64,000 nt of DNA from UBA4416 sp964543545 (GCA_964543545.1 CAZIYT010000005.1:124001-188000); one strand, 5' to 3'; shown: positions 1 to 9,930, counted from the first letter of the stretch. Numbers and translations are program-made. The notes: generated by a model from the sequence alone, not told the origin.

Positions 1-159
1 TTCAACCTAAGCCTGTTAACGCCGATCCGCCGTGGCATCTGCCACATGAAAGGCACGGCTTACGTGAACAACAAGCCGGTGATGGAAGCGGAAATGATGG
101 CACAGATCGTGAAAGTAAAAGGCAACGAAGTGAAAGTAGCGGAGCCTCAATTGTCTTAA
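1..159 (+). CDS. fabZ: 3-hydroxyacyl-ACP dehydratase (FabZ), C-terminal end, partial
   Basis: Only the last 52 codons lie in the window; the start is outside. The frame from base 1 to the TAA at 157-159 contains PIRRGICHMKGTAYVN and then EAEMMAQI, the conserved C-terminal strand-helix pattern of the FabZ hot-dog fold. FabZ dehydrates 3-hydroxyacyl-ACP in fatty acid elongation. In Bacteroidota, FabZ is usually the C-terminal half of an LpxC-FabZ fusion placed directly before lpxA. The lpxA gene does follow here, so the fusion is likely, but the LpxC half cannot be seen. Confidence 0.85.
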   Translation, partial: FNLSLLTPIRRGICHMKGTAYVNNKPVMEAEMMAQIVKVKGNEVKVAEPQLS

Positions 160-174
160 ATATTCTTTCCATTG

Positions 175-212
175 AAAAAAAGCATGCATGTTATCCTATG
201 CATGCTTTTTTT
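175..212 (+). terminator. Rho-independent terminator after fabZ
   Basis: An A-rich flank, a perfect arm GCATGCAT and its complement ATGCATGC around the loop GTTATCCT, then a run of seven T. It lies 15 bp after the fabZ stop codon and should end the fabZ transcript. Confidence 0.8.
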
Positions 213-216
213 ATTC

Positions 217-262
217 GCCGCTAAGCGGCCTGGCGGCTCCGGCCCACCCGGTCAACGGAGCC
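217..262. repeat. Two short extragenic palindromes
   Basis: GCCGCTAAGCGGC at 217-229 is a palindrome with a 3-nt centre. GGCTCCG and CGGAGCC (about 235-262) form a second stem around a 14-nt loop. They resemble the other GC-rich palindromes scattered in the spacers of this window. The rest of the fabZ-lpxA spacer (263-446) shows nothing I can name. Confidence 0.5.
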
Positions 263-446
263 GAGAGAATCTGAGAAGAATACTTTCGGTTACTGATCCA
301 TGCTGATATGCTCTGCCCGCTTTATCCCTGTTCTGTTCTTCCGGTTAATCCTTCAAATAATGCCAGCTCAAACCCTTTGCATATCTCTATAAATTAGTTA
401 GATTTGTTAAGATATAATTAAGCCTTTTTACAACCAAAACTATTCT

Positions 447-1220
447 ATGATCTCACCTCTTGCTAATATCAGCCAGGATGCTAAAATCGGGAAAAACGTC
501 ACCATCGATGCCTTTGCTTCCGTGCTTGGAAACGCCGTCATTGGAGACAATACACATATCCATTCCAATGCGATGATCTATCCTGACACGACCATCGGCA
601 GCGGGTGCCAGATCTTTCCGGGTGCCATCATCGGCATTGTATCGCAGGACCTGAAATATAAGGGAGAGCCGGCTACTACCACGGTAGGCAATAATACCAT
701 CATCCGCGAATACGTGACCATCCATAAGGGAACAGCCGACCGCATGACGACCAGCGTTGGGAATAACTGCCTGCTGATGGCCTATGTGCATGTGGCGCAT
801 GACTGCATCATCGGGAATAATGTGATCATTGCCAACAGCGTTGGCTTATCGGGGCACATCACCGTCGAGGATTTTGCGATCATCGAGGGCATGTGCGGCA
901 CACAACAGTTCGTAACCATAGGCGCCCACAGCTTTGTAGCGGGCTTTTCGCAGATCCGGAAGAGTGTTCCTCCTTTCGTACGCTGCGCGCGCGAACCGAT
1001 GCAGTTCATCGGCGTCAATACCATCGGGCTTAGCCGCAGGGGTTTCGACAAAGAAGCGATTCGCCAGATCGAAGACATTTACCGCCTCATTTTTGTACGC
1101 GGACATAATATGACAAACGCGCTCGAGATCATCGAACAGGAAATAGAAAATACACCGATCCGGAACCAGATCGTGAGCTTTATTAAAAATCAAAAAGATG
1201 GGATCATCAAAGGGATTTAA
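447..1220 (+). CDS. lpxA: Acyl-ACP--UDP-N-acetylglucosamine O-acyltransferase LpxA
   Basis: Catalyses the first committed acyl transfer of lipid A synthesis: a 3-hydroxyacyl chain moves from acyl-ACP to the 3-OH of UDP-GlcNAc in the cytoplasm. The 257 residues are mostly hexapeptide repeats of the (I/V)Gxxxx type up to about residue 190, forming a left-handed beta-helix, followed by a helical C-terminal part (FDKEAIRQIEDIYRLIF). The catalytic histidine is H118 in HVAHDC, matching H125 of the E. coli enzyme, and the length is close to the 262 residues of that protein. It lies downstream of the FabZ end in the usual Bacteroidota order, but a terminator separates the two, so lpxA may have its own promoter in the 226-bp gap. 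Confidence 0.96.
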   Translation: MISPLANISQDAKIGKNVTIDAFASVLGNAVIGDNTHIHSNAMIYPDTTIGSGCQIFPGAIIGIVSQDLKYKGEPATTTVGNNTIIREYVTIHKGTADRMTTSVGNNCLLMAYVHVAHDCIIGNNVIIANSVGLSGHITVEDFAIIEGMCGTQQFVTIGAHSFVAGFSQIRKSVPPFVRCAREPMQFIGVNTIGLSRRGFDKEAIRQIEDIYRLIFVRGHNMTNALEIIEQEIENTPIRNQIVSFIKNQKDGIIKGI

Positions 1221-1347
1221 TCAATCAGAGAGTTGGCGATTTTAAGAACCGGAGAATCAGGATCTCTGTGTGGATCCTGTTTGACCTCAAGCGGAACTAC
1301 CTTTTTTTAACTCACGGACTCAACAACTCATTAACTCAATCTTATTT

Positions 1348-2319
1348 ATGTCACGCATTCTTACCGGCATCCAAAGCACCAATATCCCGCACCTCGGAAA
1401 CATATTGGGCGCTGTATTACCGGCCATTAAACTCAGCGAAGATCCTAAGAACGAATCCTTGTTCTTCATCGCCGACCTTCATTCCCTTACTTCTAAAAAA
1501 GATGCGCAAGAACGCATCAGCTCTGTCAATTCGGTAGCTGCCACCTGGTTGGCGTTTGATTTCGACACGGAAAAAAATTTACTGTACCGCCAGAGCCGCA
1601 TCCCCGAAGTGTGTGAGCTTGCCTGGTACCTGAACTGCTTTACGCCCTTCCCGATGCTCGCCAACGCCCATTCCTTCAAGGATAAGGCAGACCGCCTGAG
1701 CGACGTGAACGCCGGGCTGTTTACCTACCCGGTACTCATGGCAGCGGATATTATTTTGTATGACGCCGACTTTGTGCCGGTGGGCAAAGACCAGCTCCAG
1801 CACATCGAGATCGCCCGGGATATTGCCACCAAGATCAACATCAACTACAAGCAGGAGATTTTTGTGCTTCCCCAGGGAAAAACGGATGAATCGGTGATGA
1901 TCGTGCCCGGAACGGACGGCGAAAAAATGAGCAAGTCGCGCAACAACTTCATTAATATTTTTCTGCCCGAGAAGGAGCTGCTTAAAATCGTGAAAACCAT
2001 CGTTACCGATGCCACACCGATGGAAGAGCCGAAGAACCCGGATACGAACAATGTGTTCAATATTTATAAGCTGGTAGCCTCGCCTGAGCAAACGGCAGAG
2101 ATGCGGGCGAACTTCCTGAAGGGAGGCTATGGTTACGGCCATGCTAAAACGGCTTTGTATGAAGCGCTCCTGGAGCGGTTTGCGAAGCCGCGTGCACGCT
2201 ACACCGAGCTGATGAATAATCCGGGCATTCTTGAAAAAGAGCTGAAGGTGGGCGAAGATAAAGCACGCACGAGGGCGCGCGAAAAGCTGAAGCTGGTGCG
2301 CAGTATCCTTGGATTCTAG
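1348..2319 (+). CDS. trpS: Tryptophanyl-tRNA synthetase
   Basis: Class I aminoacyl-tRNA synthetase charging tRNA-Trp. The HIGH-type signature is PHLGN at residues 14-18 and the KMSKS loop is exact at residues 193-197, preceded by a GTDG turn. Motifs such as FPMLANAHSFKDK and the MAADIILYDADFVPVGKDQLQH block are typical of TrpRS. At 323 residues it is the normal bacterial length. The ATG at 1348 places the PHLGN motif at the expected distance from the N terminus. It starts 127 bp after lpxA on the same strand and may be co-transcribed. Confidence 0.96.
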   Translation: MSRILTGIQSTNIPHLGNILGAVLPAIKLSEDPKNESLFFIADLHSLTSKKDAQERISSVNSVAATWLAFDFDTEKNLLYRQSRIPEVCELAWYLNCFTPFPMLANAHSFKDKADRLSDVNAGLFTYPVLMAADIILYDADFVPVGKDQLQHIEIARDIATKININYKQEIFVLPQGKTDESVMIVPGTDGEKMSKSRNNFINIFLPEKELLKIVKTIVTDATPMEEPKNPDTNNVFNIYKLVASPEQTAEMRANFLKGGYGYGHAKTALYEALLERFAKPRARYTELMNNPGILEKELKVGEDKARTRAREKLKLVRSILGF

Positions 2320-2338
2320 AAAATTAAAATTGAGTGAT

Positions 2339-3526
2339 ATGATCAAACGTTACTTTTCCATGAGCCTGGCTGTTTTGGCAGCAAGTGTGCAACTCCAGGC
2401 TCAATGCGGCTCCTGCAGCACCACGATCTCCAATGCGAGCTCGGCCAACCAGCTGGTAAGCAGCGGGCAAACGCTGTGCATCACCTCTACCGGAACCGTA
2501 AGCGGCTTGATTACCGTGCTGGCCGGCGGCAAGGTATGCAACCAGGGCCTGATCAATTCCACCAATGTGTGGGTGGCCGGCGGAACGCTGATCAACAGCG
2601 GAACGATTAACATCAACAACATCACGGTATCATCGGCCGGCTCCTTTACCAATGAGGCTACGCTTGATGCCGACAGCTTCCTGGTGATCAGCACCAACGC
2701 CAGGTACGTGAACAACGGCAACCAAATTAACAAAGCGTTTGCGACGGCCGATCATGCGATCAGTGTCAACAACGGCACGCTCACCTCCAATGTGGTGTAT
2801 GATTCTATCGGCGATTTCACCAACAACGGGAATATCCTCATCAACGACGGCTTTGCCAACGGCTGGGGAAGCAGCTGCATCAATAACGGGAACATCAGCA
2901 TTACCAACGATTTTGCCAATGGCTATAACAGCGGGTTCATCAATAACAAAAACATGTCGGTGTCGCGCGACTTCTATAATGGCAACAGCTCCAGCTATAC
3001 GACCAAATGCATGGTAACCATAGGCCGCAACTGGTCGAATACCGCCACCATCCTGGGGCCCAACAGCAGCTGCGGCGGCTTTAACATTGCAGGTACTTCC
3101 AGCAACAGTGGCAGTATAGGGAGCGCCACCACCTTTATCGACCTCTGCGATGCGGGGCATCCAACGGGTGGCATCGATGCCAACATCGGCACCATTGCCT
3201 CTACCACCACCTATTGTACCTGTACCAATATTTGCGTGACCGTAGGCCTCCGGGAGATCCTGTCTTCGGTATCTTCCCTCATGGTCTATCCCAATCCTGC
3301 CTCCAGCCGCCTTATGGTGCGCTACACCAGCACCCAACAGGAGACGGTATCGGTGACGGTAAAGGATATGATGGGCCGCACGGTCCTCAGCCTGGCGCAG
3401 GTTTCTTTTGCCGGCAACAACGAGCTGGAGATCAACACCGGCAGCCTGGCGGAAGGCAGCTATATCCTCAGCATCAGCGACGCGAGGCAAACAGCGGCAA
3501 ACAGGCTGTTTACTGTGGTGAAATAG
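2339..3526 (+). CDS. Secreted T9SS type A sorting-domain protein
   Basis: A 395-residue exported protein. I chose the ATG at 2339, just after the trpS stop, because it gives a clean signal peptide (MIKRYFSMSLAVLAASVQLQA) where an upstream in-frame ATG would overlap trpS. The middle part (about 30-290) is a run of short Asn/Gly-rich repeats such as NNGNI and NNGTL, suggesting a beta-helical or filamentous fold. The last 80 residues begin VYPNPASSRL, include LEINTGSLAEGSYILSI and end LFTVVK, the hallmark of the type A C-terminal sorting domain that the type IX system removes. Its function beyond secretion is unknown. The 19-bp gap suggests co-transcription with trpS. Confidence 0.85.
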   Translation: MIKRYFSMSLAVLAASVQLQAQCGSCSTTISNASSANQLVSSGQTLCITSTGTVSGLITVLAGGKVCNQGLINSTNVWVAGGTLINSGTININNITVSSAGSFTNEATLDADSFLVISTNARYVNNGNQINKAFATADHAISVNNGTLTSNVVYDSIGDFTNNGNILINDGFANGWGSSCINNGNISITNDFANGYNSGFINNKNMSVSRDFYNGNSSSYTTKCMVTIGRNWSNTATILGPNSSCGGFNIAGTSSNSGSIGSATTFIDLCDAGHPTGGIDANIGTIASTTTYCTCTNICVTVGLREILSSVSSLMVYPNPASSRLMVRYTSTQQETVSVTVKDMMGRTVLSLAQVSFAGNNELEINTGSLAEGSYILSISDARQTAANRLFTVVK

Positions 3527-3613
3527 GCCTGTTTTATGCTATTGTTAATTATTTAAAAATAGTTTCGCCATATTAGAGCAATAGTTGTAATTTTGCCCCT
3601 TAGAATTCAATTC

Positions 3614-4009
3614 ATGTTAGGGAACCTTAAAATAAATACAGCGCTGTTCATCTGCTCGGCATTTATCTTTAAATTTCTATTCCTCAACATCGGGGCTGTT
3701 TCCTCCATGACAACTCATCAGACCAAGCAACTGGCAAAAACCCGTTTCTCGGCTACGGCCAAGAGAAACAGAGGCTCTGAAGTAGCGGACCATTCGACGG
3801 CCTGCAACTACTCTACCTTAGAGTTCTGCGAGGAAAGCTCTAAGGATGACGATCACTTCAAGCTGAATATTTTTCTTCCCCTGCTGGTGCTTTATGTCCT
3901 GGTAACAGGAAAACTTTCCGGAAGTCTTCAAAAGATCATCCCTTCCCCTCAGCACTTTGCCTATACCTCTTCGCACCGCTACCTGACTCTTCGTACTTTC
4001 CGCATCTGA
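3614..4009 (+). CDS. Small membrane protein upstream of the efflux operon
   Basis: Unrecognised 131-residue protein. The start at 3614 (MLGNLKINTALF) places a hydrophobic stretch at the N terminus (about 8-28, signal anchor or signal peptide). A polar middle (KRNRGSEVADHS...FCEESSKDDD) follows, then a second hydrophobic segment (LNIFLPLLVLYVLVTG). An ATG seven codons upstream (3593) is possible. It precedes the RND efflux genes by 160 bp on the same strand. Small proteins of this layout are sometimes found before efflux operons in this phylum, but I cannot assign a role. Confidence 0.55.
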   Translation: MLGNLKINTALFICSAFIFKFLFLNIGAVSSMTTHQTKQLAKTRFSATAKRNRGSEVADHSTACNYSTLEFCEESSKDDDHFKLNIFLPLLVLYVLVTGKLSGSLQKIIPSPQHFAYTSSHRYLTLRTFRI

Positions 4010-4169
4010 TCCCCGTTCGGGGAAGGACTCTCTATTCATAACCTGCTAAAGGTTATTGCTATTTCCCGCTGTTCAACAGCTCTGTTCCAAAAGAATACCG
4101 GCAGACTGTAGCCTATACAGGTGCCTTATTAATAATAAAAAATCGTACCGTTTAAAACCAACATCAACT

Positions 4170-5252
4170 ATGAGGATAACGCTCATTTTCATTAGCCTGT
4201 GTGCCGTATTGTGCAGCACAAGCTGTGACTCGAAAAAAGAAGAGAAAGAAGAAGAAACAAAATTCCTGGTGACCAGCCCTTTGAAGAAGGACACGATGAT
4301 CACGAGGGAATATGTTTGCCAGATCCATGCAATAAGCCACATTGAGCTCAGGGCGTTGGAAAAAGGCTACCTGCAGAAAATTTTTGTAGACGAAGGCCAG
4401 GCCGTCAAGCAGGGGCAGATGATGTTCCAGATCATGCCGATGCTCTACCAGGCGGAGATGCAAAAGGCACAGGCAGAGGCTGACTTTGCCGAAATTGAAT
4501 ACCAGAATACGAAACGCCTCACCGATAGCAATGTCGTTTCAAAGAATGAGCTGGCGATGGCTAAAGCCAAGCTTAATAAGGCAAAAGCAGAGCTGTCCTT
4601 AGCGCAGGTGCATTTAGGATTTACGGAAATCAAAGCTCCTTTCGATGGGATCATGGATCACTTCCATGTAAGGCTGGGAAGCCTCGTGGATGAAGGCGAC
4701 CTGCTCACCACCTTGTCTGACAACAGCGAGATGTGGGTTTACTTCAACGTTCCCGAAGCGGAATACCTGAATTACAAAACAAGCGTCACCCAGGAGAACC
4801 TACTGAAGGTAAACCTGCTGATGGCTAATAACCAGCTGTTCAAATACCCGGGAGAGGTTAAAACCATTGAGGCCGATTTCAATAACGAAACGGGCAACAT
4901 CGCTTTCAGGGCGACCTTCCCTAATCCGGACAGGCTCCTGAGACACGGCGAAACGGGCAACATCGAAATGGGCATCCCTTTGAAAAATGCCATTCTCATT
5001 CCACAGAAAGCGACTTACGAGATCCTGGAAAAGAAATATGTATTTGTTGTGGATAAGAGCAATGTCGTTCACTCCAGAGAAATTACGATTGCCTCTGAAA
5101 TGCCCGATCTGTATGTGGTCAAGGATGGCCTGAAGGAAAACGAGCGTATTCTCCTCGAGGGAATCCGTAAGGTGAAGGATAACGATAAGATCGAGTATAC
5201 GTACGAAGACCCGAAAACGGTGCTTCCGAAGCTCAGGGTATATGTTGAATAA
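4170..5252 (+). CDS. RND efflux periplasmic adaptor lipoprotein (membrane fusion protein)
   Basis: Bridges the inner-membrane pump and the outer-membrane channel of a tripartite efflux complex. The start at 4170 gives a lipoprotein signal MRITLIFISLCAVLCSTSC with the acylated Cys at residue 19. After an acidic linker (KKEEKEEETK) come the biotinyl-lipoyl half-motifs (EKGYLQKIFVDEGQAVKQGQ and LGFTEIKAPFDGIM), with an alpha-helical hairpin (YQAEMQKAQAEADFAEIEY...KNELAMAKAKLNKAKAEL) between them. Beta-barrel and membrane-proximal domains follow (GEVKTIEADFNNETGNIAFRA...LRHGETGNIEM). At 360 residues it fits the HlyD/AcrA family. It is the first gene of a three-gene operon, 24 bp before the pump. 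Confidence 0.93.
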   Translation: MRITLIFISLCAVLCSTSCDSKKEEKEEETKFLVTSPLKKDTMITREYVCQIHAISHIELRALEKGYLQKIFVDEGQAVKQGQMMFQIMPMLYQAEMQKAQAEADFAEIEYQNTKRLTDSNVVSKNELAMAKAKLNKAKAELSLAQVHLGFTEIKAPFDGIMDHFHVRLGSLVDEGDLLTTLSDNSEMWVYFNVPEAEYLNYKTSVTQENLLKVNLLMANNQLFKYPGEVKTIEADFNNETGNIAFRATFPNPDRLLRHGETGNIEMGIPLKNAILIPQKATYEILEKKYVFVVDKSNVVHSREITIASEMPDLYVVKDGLKENERILLEGIRKVKDNDKIEYTYEDPKTVLPKLRVYVE

Positions 5253-5276
5253 TGCAATCATTTAAACTAAAAAGAC

Positions 5277-8200
5277 ATGTTCAGTAAATTCATTCAAAGA
5301 CCAGTACTTGCCATTGTGATATCCCTTGTGATATTATTTATCGGCACCCTGGCTATTAAAACATTGCCTACATCGCAGTTCCCGGAAGTAGCGCCACCGG
5401 TGGTGATGGTGAGCGCCTCCTATCCCGGAGCAAGCGCCAAATCGCTGGCTGAGTCCGTGATCATTCCTTTGGAGCAATCCATTAACGGTGCCTGGGGCAT
5501 GCGCTACATGACCTCTGATGCTACCAGTGCCGGAGAGGCCAACATCCAGGTGATTTTTAACCCGGGCACGGACATCAACCAGGCGCTGGTACAGGTTTCC
5601 AACCGTGTGCAGCAGGTGACGAACAGGCTGCCAACCTTAGTGCAACGCGAAGGTGTGGTTATTACGCCTGTGATCCCAAGCATGCTCATGTATGTGAACT
5701 TATATAGTAAGGATAAGAATGCCAATATGAAATTCCTGTTCAACTATGCGGGTGTAAACATGGTACCGGAATTACAGCGGATCAACGGCATCGGCCAGGT
5801 GAGGATCCTCGGAAGCCGGCAATATGCCATGCGCGTATGGCTGAACCCCGACAGGATGCGTGCTTACAAAGTTTCTCCCGATGAGGTGATGGAAGCATTG
5901 AGCGATCAGAGTATCATCGGTAAACCCGGGAGGATAGGCCGCGGCGATAGTAAGCAGGCGGAAGCCCTTGAATATGTACTCGCTTATGCCGACCGTTTCA
6001 ATGATCCGAAGCAATACGAAAATGTCATCATCCGGTCGAACCCGGATGGGGAAAACCTGCGCTTGAAAGACATCGCCACGGTGTCGCTGGGTAGTGAGTA
6101 CTATGATATTTATTCCAGTATGAACGGGCACCCTTCCGCAGCTTTGGTGCTAAAGCAAACCTATGGAAGTAACGCCAGCGAGGTGATTGAAAAAGTGAAA
6201 GAAAAACTGGATGAGCTGAAAAAAACGTTCCCGCCGGGAATGGACTATGAGATCAGCTACGACGTTTCCAACTTCCTCGATGCCTCTATCGAAAATGTGG
6301 TGCATACGCTGAGGGATGCCTTTATCCTGGTGGCCCTGGTCGTGTTTATCTTCCTCGGCGACTGGCGCTCGACGCTGATCCCGACACTGGCCGTACCGAT
6401 CTCGCTGATCGGCGCCTTCTTTTGCATGCAGTTATTCGGGCTCACGATCAATATGGTAACCTTGTTTGCGCTCGTGCTTGCGATCGGGATCGTGGTGGAT
6501 GACGCGATTGTCGTCGTCGAGGCCGTGCATGCCAAGATGGAAGAGGAACACCTCTCCCCTTATAATGCCGTGCGGAAAGTGATCGGTGAGATCAGCGGCG
6601 CCGTGATTGCCATTACCTTGCTCATGGTATCCGTATTCGTTCCGGTATCCTTCATGTCGGGCCCCGTAGGAACCTTCTACAGGCAGTTCTCCATTACGAT
6701 GGCTTCTTCCATTGTGCTTTCGGGTGTGGTTGCCTTAACGGTAACACCGGTGCTTTGTGCCATGATCCTCAAAAACAATCACGGGAAACCGAGAAAGAAA
6801 CACCTCCTCAACCGCTTTATCGATAGCTTCAACCGGGGCTTTGAAAAGCTGACCGGAAGATATGTGTGGCTGCTGAGGCTCATTGCCCACCGCAGAATCG
6901 TGACGATAGGGATGTTTACGGTATTCTCCCTGGGAATCTTTTTCATTAGCAATAACCTGCCTTCGGGCTTTATCCCGAGCGAGGACCAGGGCATGCTCTA
7001 TGCCATTATCCAGACGCCTCCGGGCTCCACGCTTGAAAGAACGAATGACCTGTCGAACAAACTCGTGGATATAATCACGAAAGTCGATGGCGTCAAATCG
7101 GTTTCTTCCATTGCAGGCTACGAGGTATTAACGGAAGGACGTGGCTCCAATGCCGGCACCTGCCTGATCAACTTAAAACCCTGGTCGGACCGGAAACACT
7201 CGGTGAGCGAGATCATTGCCGAGCTGGAAGAGAAAGCGAAATCTATTCCCGGTGCCACTATCGAGTTCTTCGATCCGCCGGCTGTACCGGGCTTCGGAGC
7301 CGCGGGTGGTTTTGCCTTACAATTATTGGATAAAACCAACAGCGGTGATTATAAGCAGCTGGAAAAGGTAACGACGGATTTCATGAACGAGATGAAGAAA
7401 CGCAAAGAGATCACCGGTTTATTTACTTTCTTCAGTGCCAACTATCCGCAGTACGAAATTGAGATCGACAACCAGGCGGCTATGCAGAAAGGCGTGACCA
7501 TTGGCAATGCCATGAATACACTTTCTATTTTTGTGGGAAGTACCTACGAGCTCGGCTTCATCAAGTACCAGCGCTTCTTCAAAGTGTTCGTGCAGGCGGC
7601 GCCTGAGTTCAGGAAACTCCCGACAGACATCATGAACCTCTATGTCAAAAATAACCGCGATGAGATGGTTCCTTTCTCTGCCTTTATGAAAATCAAAAAG
7701 CAACAGGGAGCGAATGAGATCAACCGTTATAACATGTACAATACGGCTGCCATTCGTGGTGGGCCGGCACAGGGCTATAGCAGCGGCGAAGCGATTAAAG
7801 CGGTGCAGGAAGTTGCTGCCAAAACATTGCCTCACGGCTACGACATCGACTGGGCGGCGCTGTCGTATGATGAAACCAGGCGTGGCAACGAAGCCATTTA
7901 CATTTTCATCATCGTATTGGTGTTCGTGTATTTCGTGCTTGCCGCGCAGTACGAGAGCTTCATCATTCCTTTGTCGGTTGTGTTTTCCTTACCGGCCGGT
8001 GTTTTCGGATCGTTTTTAATGATCAAGGGCATGGGGCTGGCAAATGATATTTATGCGCAGGTGGGCCTGGTGATGCTGGTTGGTTTGCTTGGTAAGAACG
8101 CGGTACTGATCGTGGAGTTTGCCGTGCAAAAGCAGCGACAGGGTGCCAGCGTGATAGATGCCGCCATTGAAGGTGCCAAAGTGCGTTTCAGGCCGATCTT

Positions 8201-8489
8201 AATGACCTCCTTCGCCTTTATCGCGGGCCTGATCCCACTGGTATTTGCTCACGGCGCCGGCGCCATCGGTAATAAAACCATCGGTTCTTCTGCCCTGGGT
8301 GGGATGCTTTTCGGAACCTTGTTCGGCGTAATCATCGTTCCCGGATTGTATTTCATTTTTGCCTCATGGGCCAAAGGACGTAAACTCATTAAAAACGAAG
8401 ATGAGAGCTCGTTAACCGAAGACCTCGTTCACCAGATAGACAATTTTCCACAACATGAAGAACATGAACATGAAGATGATGCGCACTAA
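5277..8489 (+). CDS. RND multidrug efflux pump, HAE1 (AcrB-like) family
   Basis: Proton-driven inner-membrane transporter of the hydrophobe/amphiphile efflux family; 1070 residues with the usual duplicated layout of 12 membrane segments and two large periplasmic loops. It begins MFSKFIQRPVLAIVISLVI, the characteristic first transmembrane helix. The proton-relay aspartates are D408 and D409 in IGIVVDDAIVVVEAV, matching AcrB D407/D408. Other family motifs are FIPSEDQG, the RFRPILMTSFAFIAGLIPLV segment and GGMLFGTLFGVIIVPG. The tail is rich in acidic and His residues (EEHEHEDDAH). The substrate cannot be read from the sequence; the absence of heavy-metal pump features favours organic compounds. 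The 3' end overlaps the channel gene by 35 bp. Confidence 0.95.
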   Translation: MFSKFIQRPVLAIVISLVILFIGTLAIKTLPTSQFPEVAPPVVMVSASYPGASAKSLAESVIIPLEQSINGAWGMRYMTSDATSAGEANIQVIFNPGTDINQALVQVSNRVQQVTNRLPTLVQREGVVITPVIPSMLMYVNLYSKDKNANMKFLFNYAGVNMVPELQRINGIGQVRILGSRQYAMRVWLNPDRMRAYKVSPDEVMEALSDQSIIGKPGRIGRGDSKQAEALEYVLAYADRFNDPKQYENVIIRSNPDGENLRLKDIATVSLGSEYYDIYSSMNGHPSAALVLKQTYGSNASEVIEKVKEKLDELKKTFPPGMDYEISYDVSNFLDASIENVVHTLRDAFILVALVVFIFLGDWRSTLIPTLAVPISLIGAFFCMQLFGLTINMVTLFALVLAIGIVVDDAIVVVEAVHAKMEEEHLSPYNAVRKVIGEISGAVIAITLLMVSVFVPVSFMSGPVGTFYRQFSITMASSIVLSGVVALTVTPVLCAMILKNNHGKPRKKHLLNRFIDSFNRGFEKLTGRYVWLLRLIAHRRIVTIGMFTVFSLGIFFISNNLPSGFIPSEDQGMLYAIIQTPPGSTLERTNDLSNKLVDIITKVDGVKSVSSIAGYEVLTEGRGSNAGTCLINLKPWSDRKHSVSEIIAELEEKAKSIPGATIEFFDPPAVPGFGAAGGFALQLLDKTNSGDYKQLEKVTTDFMNEMKKRKEITGLFTFFSANYPQYEIEIDNQAAMQKGVTIGNAMNTLSIFVGSTYELGFIKYQRFFKVFVQAAPEFRKLPTDIMNLYVKNNRDEMVPFSAFMKIKKQQGANEINRYNMYNTAAIRGGPAQGYSSGEAIKAVQEVAAKTLPHGYDIDWAALSYDETRRGNEAIYIFIIVLVFVYFVLAAQYESFIIPLSVVFSLPAGVFGSFLMIKGMGLANDIYAQVGLVMLVGLLGKNAVLIVEFAVQKQRQGASVIDAAIEGAKVRFRPILMTSFAFIAGLIPLVFAHGAGAIGNKTIGSSALGGMLFGTLFGVIIVPGLYFIFASWAKGRKLIKNEDESSLTEDLVHQIDNFPQHEEHEHEDDAH

Positions 8490-9912
8490 AAGAATCAAGA
8501 CGTGTATAGGGATCACCCTTGTTGCCCTGACCTATACTGCCTGCAAAGGGCCGTCTTTTGTTCACACAAAAGAAAACAAAACAGTTCCTGCGAACTATTA
8601 CGGTTCGCAGGACTCTACCAACATCGCTAAAACAAAATGGAAGGATTTCTTTACCGATTCGAACCTCAATGCCCTGATCGATACGGCGCTGAAAAATAAC
8701 CAGGAGCTGAACATCATGCTGCAGGAAATTCAGATTTCCAAAAACGAGGTGCGGGCGAGGAAAGGGGAATACCTGCCTTTTGTTGGCGGCGCCGCTTCTG
8801 CCGGTGTGGATAAGGTGGGAAGGCATACCAGCCAGGGAGCCAGCGATGCCATCACCACCATTGCACCGGGACAGGCCACTCCTGAAATTTTGCCGGATTA
8901 TATGTTTGGCGTGTACGCTTCCTGGGAAGTGGATATCTGGCAGAAGCTGCGCAATGCCAAGAGAGCGGCTTTCAAGCGCTTTCTCTCCTCCATCGAAGGA
9001 AAAAATTTCATGGTCACACACCTGATCTCCGAGATCGCGAATTCCTATTACGAATTGCTGGCACTCGACAACCAGCTCGAGATTGTGAAACAGAACATCG
9101 ACATCCAGACAAATGCCCTCAAAATTGTTAAGCAGGAAAAAGAGGCGACACGTGTTACCGAGCTTGCTGTGCGCAGGTTCGAAGCGGAAGTATTTCATAC
9201 CAGGAGTCTTCAGTTCGATATCCAGCAGAAGATCGTTGAAACGGAGAACCACATCAACTTCCTGGTAGGACGGTTTCCGCAAACGGTTCAACGGGATTCG
9301 CAAAGCTTCAACACTCTGCCGAATGATACGATTTATGCCGGTGTTCCTTCGCAGCTGCTGAGCAACCGCACCGACATTAAGAAAGCGGAGCTGGAGCTTA
9401 TGGCCTCCAAGCTCGATGTGAAAGTAGCAAGGGCCAAGTTCTATCCTTCCCTGAACATCAGGGCGGGTGTGGGCTACCAGGCTTTCAACCCGGCTTTCTT
9501 AATCAAGACGCCACAGTCGTTGCTCTACTCCCTGGCGGGAGACCTTGTAGCGCCCCTGATCAACCGGAATGCCATCAAGGCGGCTTATTACAGCGCCAAT
9601 TCCAAACAGATCCAGGCAGTGTACAATTACGAGCGCACGATTCTCAATGCTTACATTGAAGTGGCTAACCAGGTATCGAATATCAATAACCTGAAAAAAA
9701 GCTACGACCTCAAATCGCAGCAGGTTGACGCACTCACCCAATCGATCACCATCTCGAACAACCTCTTCAAATCGGCAAGAGCCGATTACATGGAAGTATT
9801 GCTGACACAACGTGATGCGCTGGAATCGAAGTTCGAGCTGATCGAAACCAAGAAGCAGCAAATGAATGCGAGGGTCAACATTTACAGGGCCCTGGGTGGC
9901 GGCTGGAATTAA
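8455..9912 (+). CDS. TolC-family outer-membrane efflux lipoprotein
   Basis: Outer-membrane exit duct for the RND pump. 485 residues with a lipoprotein signal ending LTYTAC at residue 30. The body has the duplicated OEP architecture: helices such as NALIDTALKNNQELNIMLQEIQI, then SWEVDIWQKLRNAKRAA (the conserved EVDIWG-like motif), and a second half with NRTDIKKAELELMASKLDVKVARAKFYPS. It ends YRALGGGWN, the classical OEP terminus. The annotated ATG lies inside the pump gene, so translation is probably coupled; later Met codons at residues 4, 6, 8 and 9 are alternatives. Confidence 0.93.
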   Translation: MKNMNMKMMRTKRIKTCIGITLVALTYTACKGPSFVHTKENKTVPANYYGSQDSTNIAKTKWKDFFTDSNLNALIDTALKNNQELNIMLQEIQISKNEVRARKGEYLPFVGGAASAGVDKVGRHTSQGASDAITTIAPGQATPEILPDYMFGVYASWEVDIWQKLRNAKRAAFKRFLSSIEGKNFMVTHLISEIANSYYELLALDNQLEIVKQNIDIQTNALKIVKQEKEATRVTELAVRRFEAEVFHTRSLQFDIQQKIVETENHINFLVGRFPQTVQRDSQSFNTLPNDTIYAGVPSQLLSNRTDIKKAELELMASKLDVKVARAKFYPSLNIRAGVGYQAFNPAFLIKTPQSLLYSLAGDLVAPLINRNAIKAAYYSANSKQIQAVYNYERTILNAYIEVANQVSNINNLKKSYDLKSQQVDALTQSITISNNLFKSARADYMEVLLTQRDALESKFELIETKKQQMNARVNIYRALGGGWN

Positions 9913-9930
9913 AGTTGAGGATATTCACAG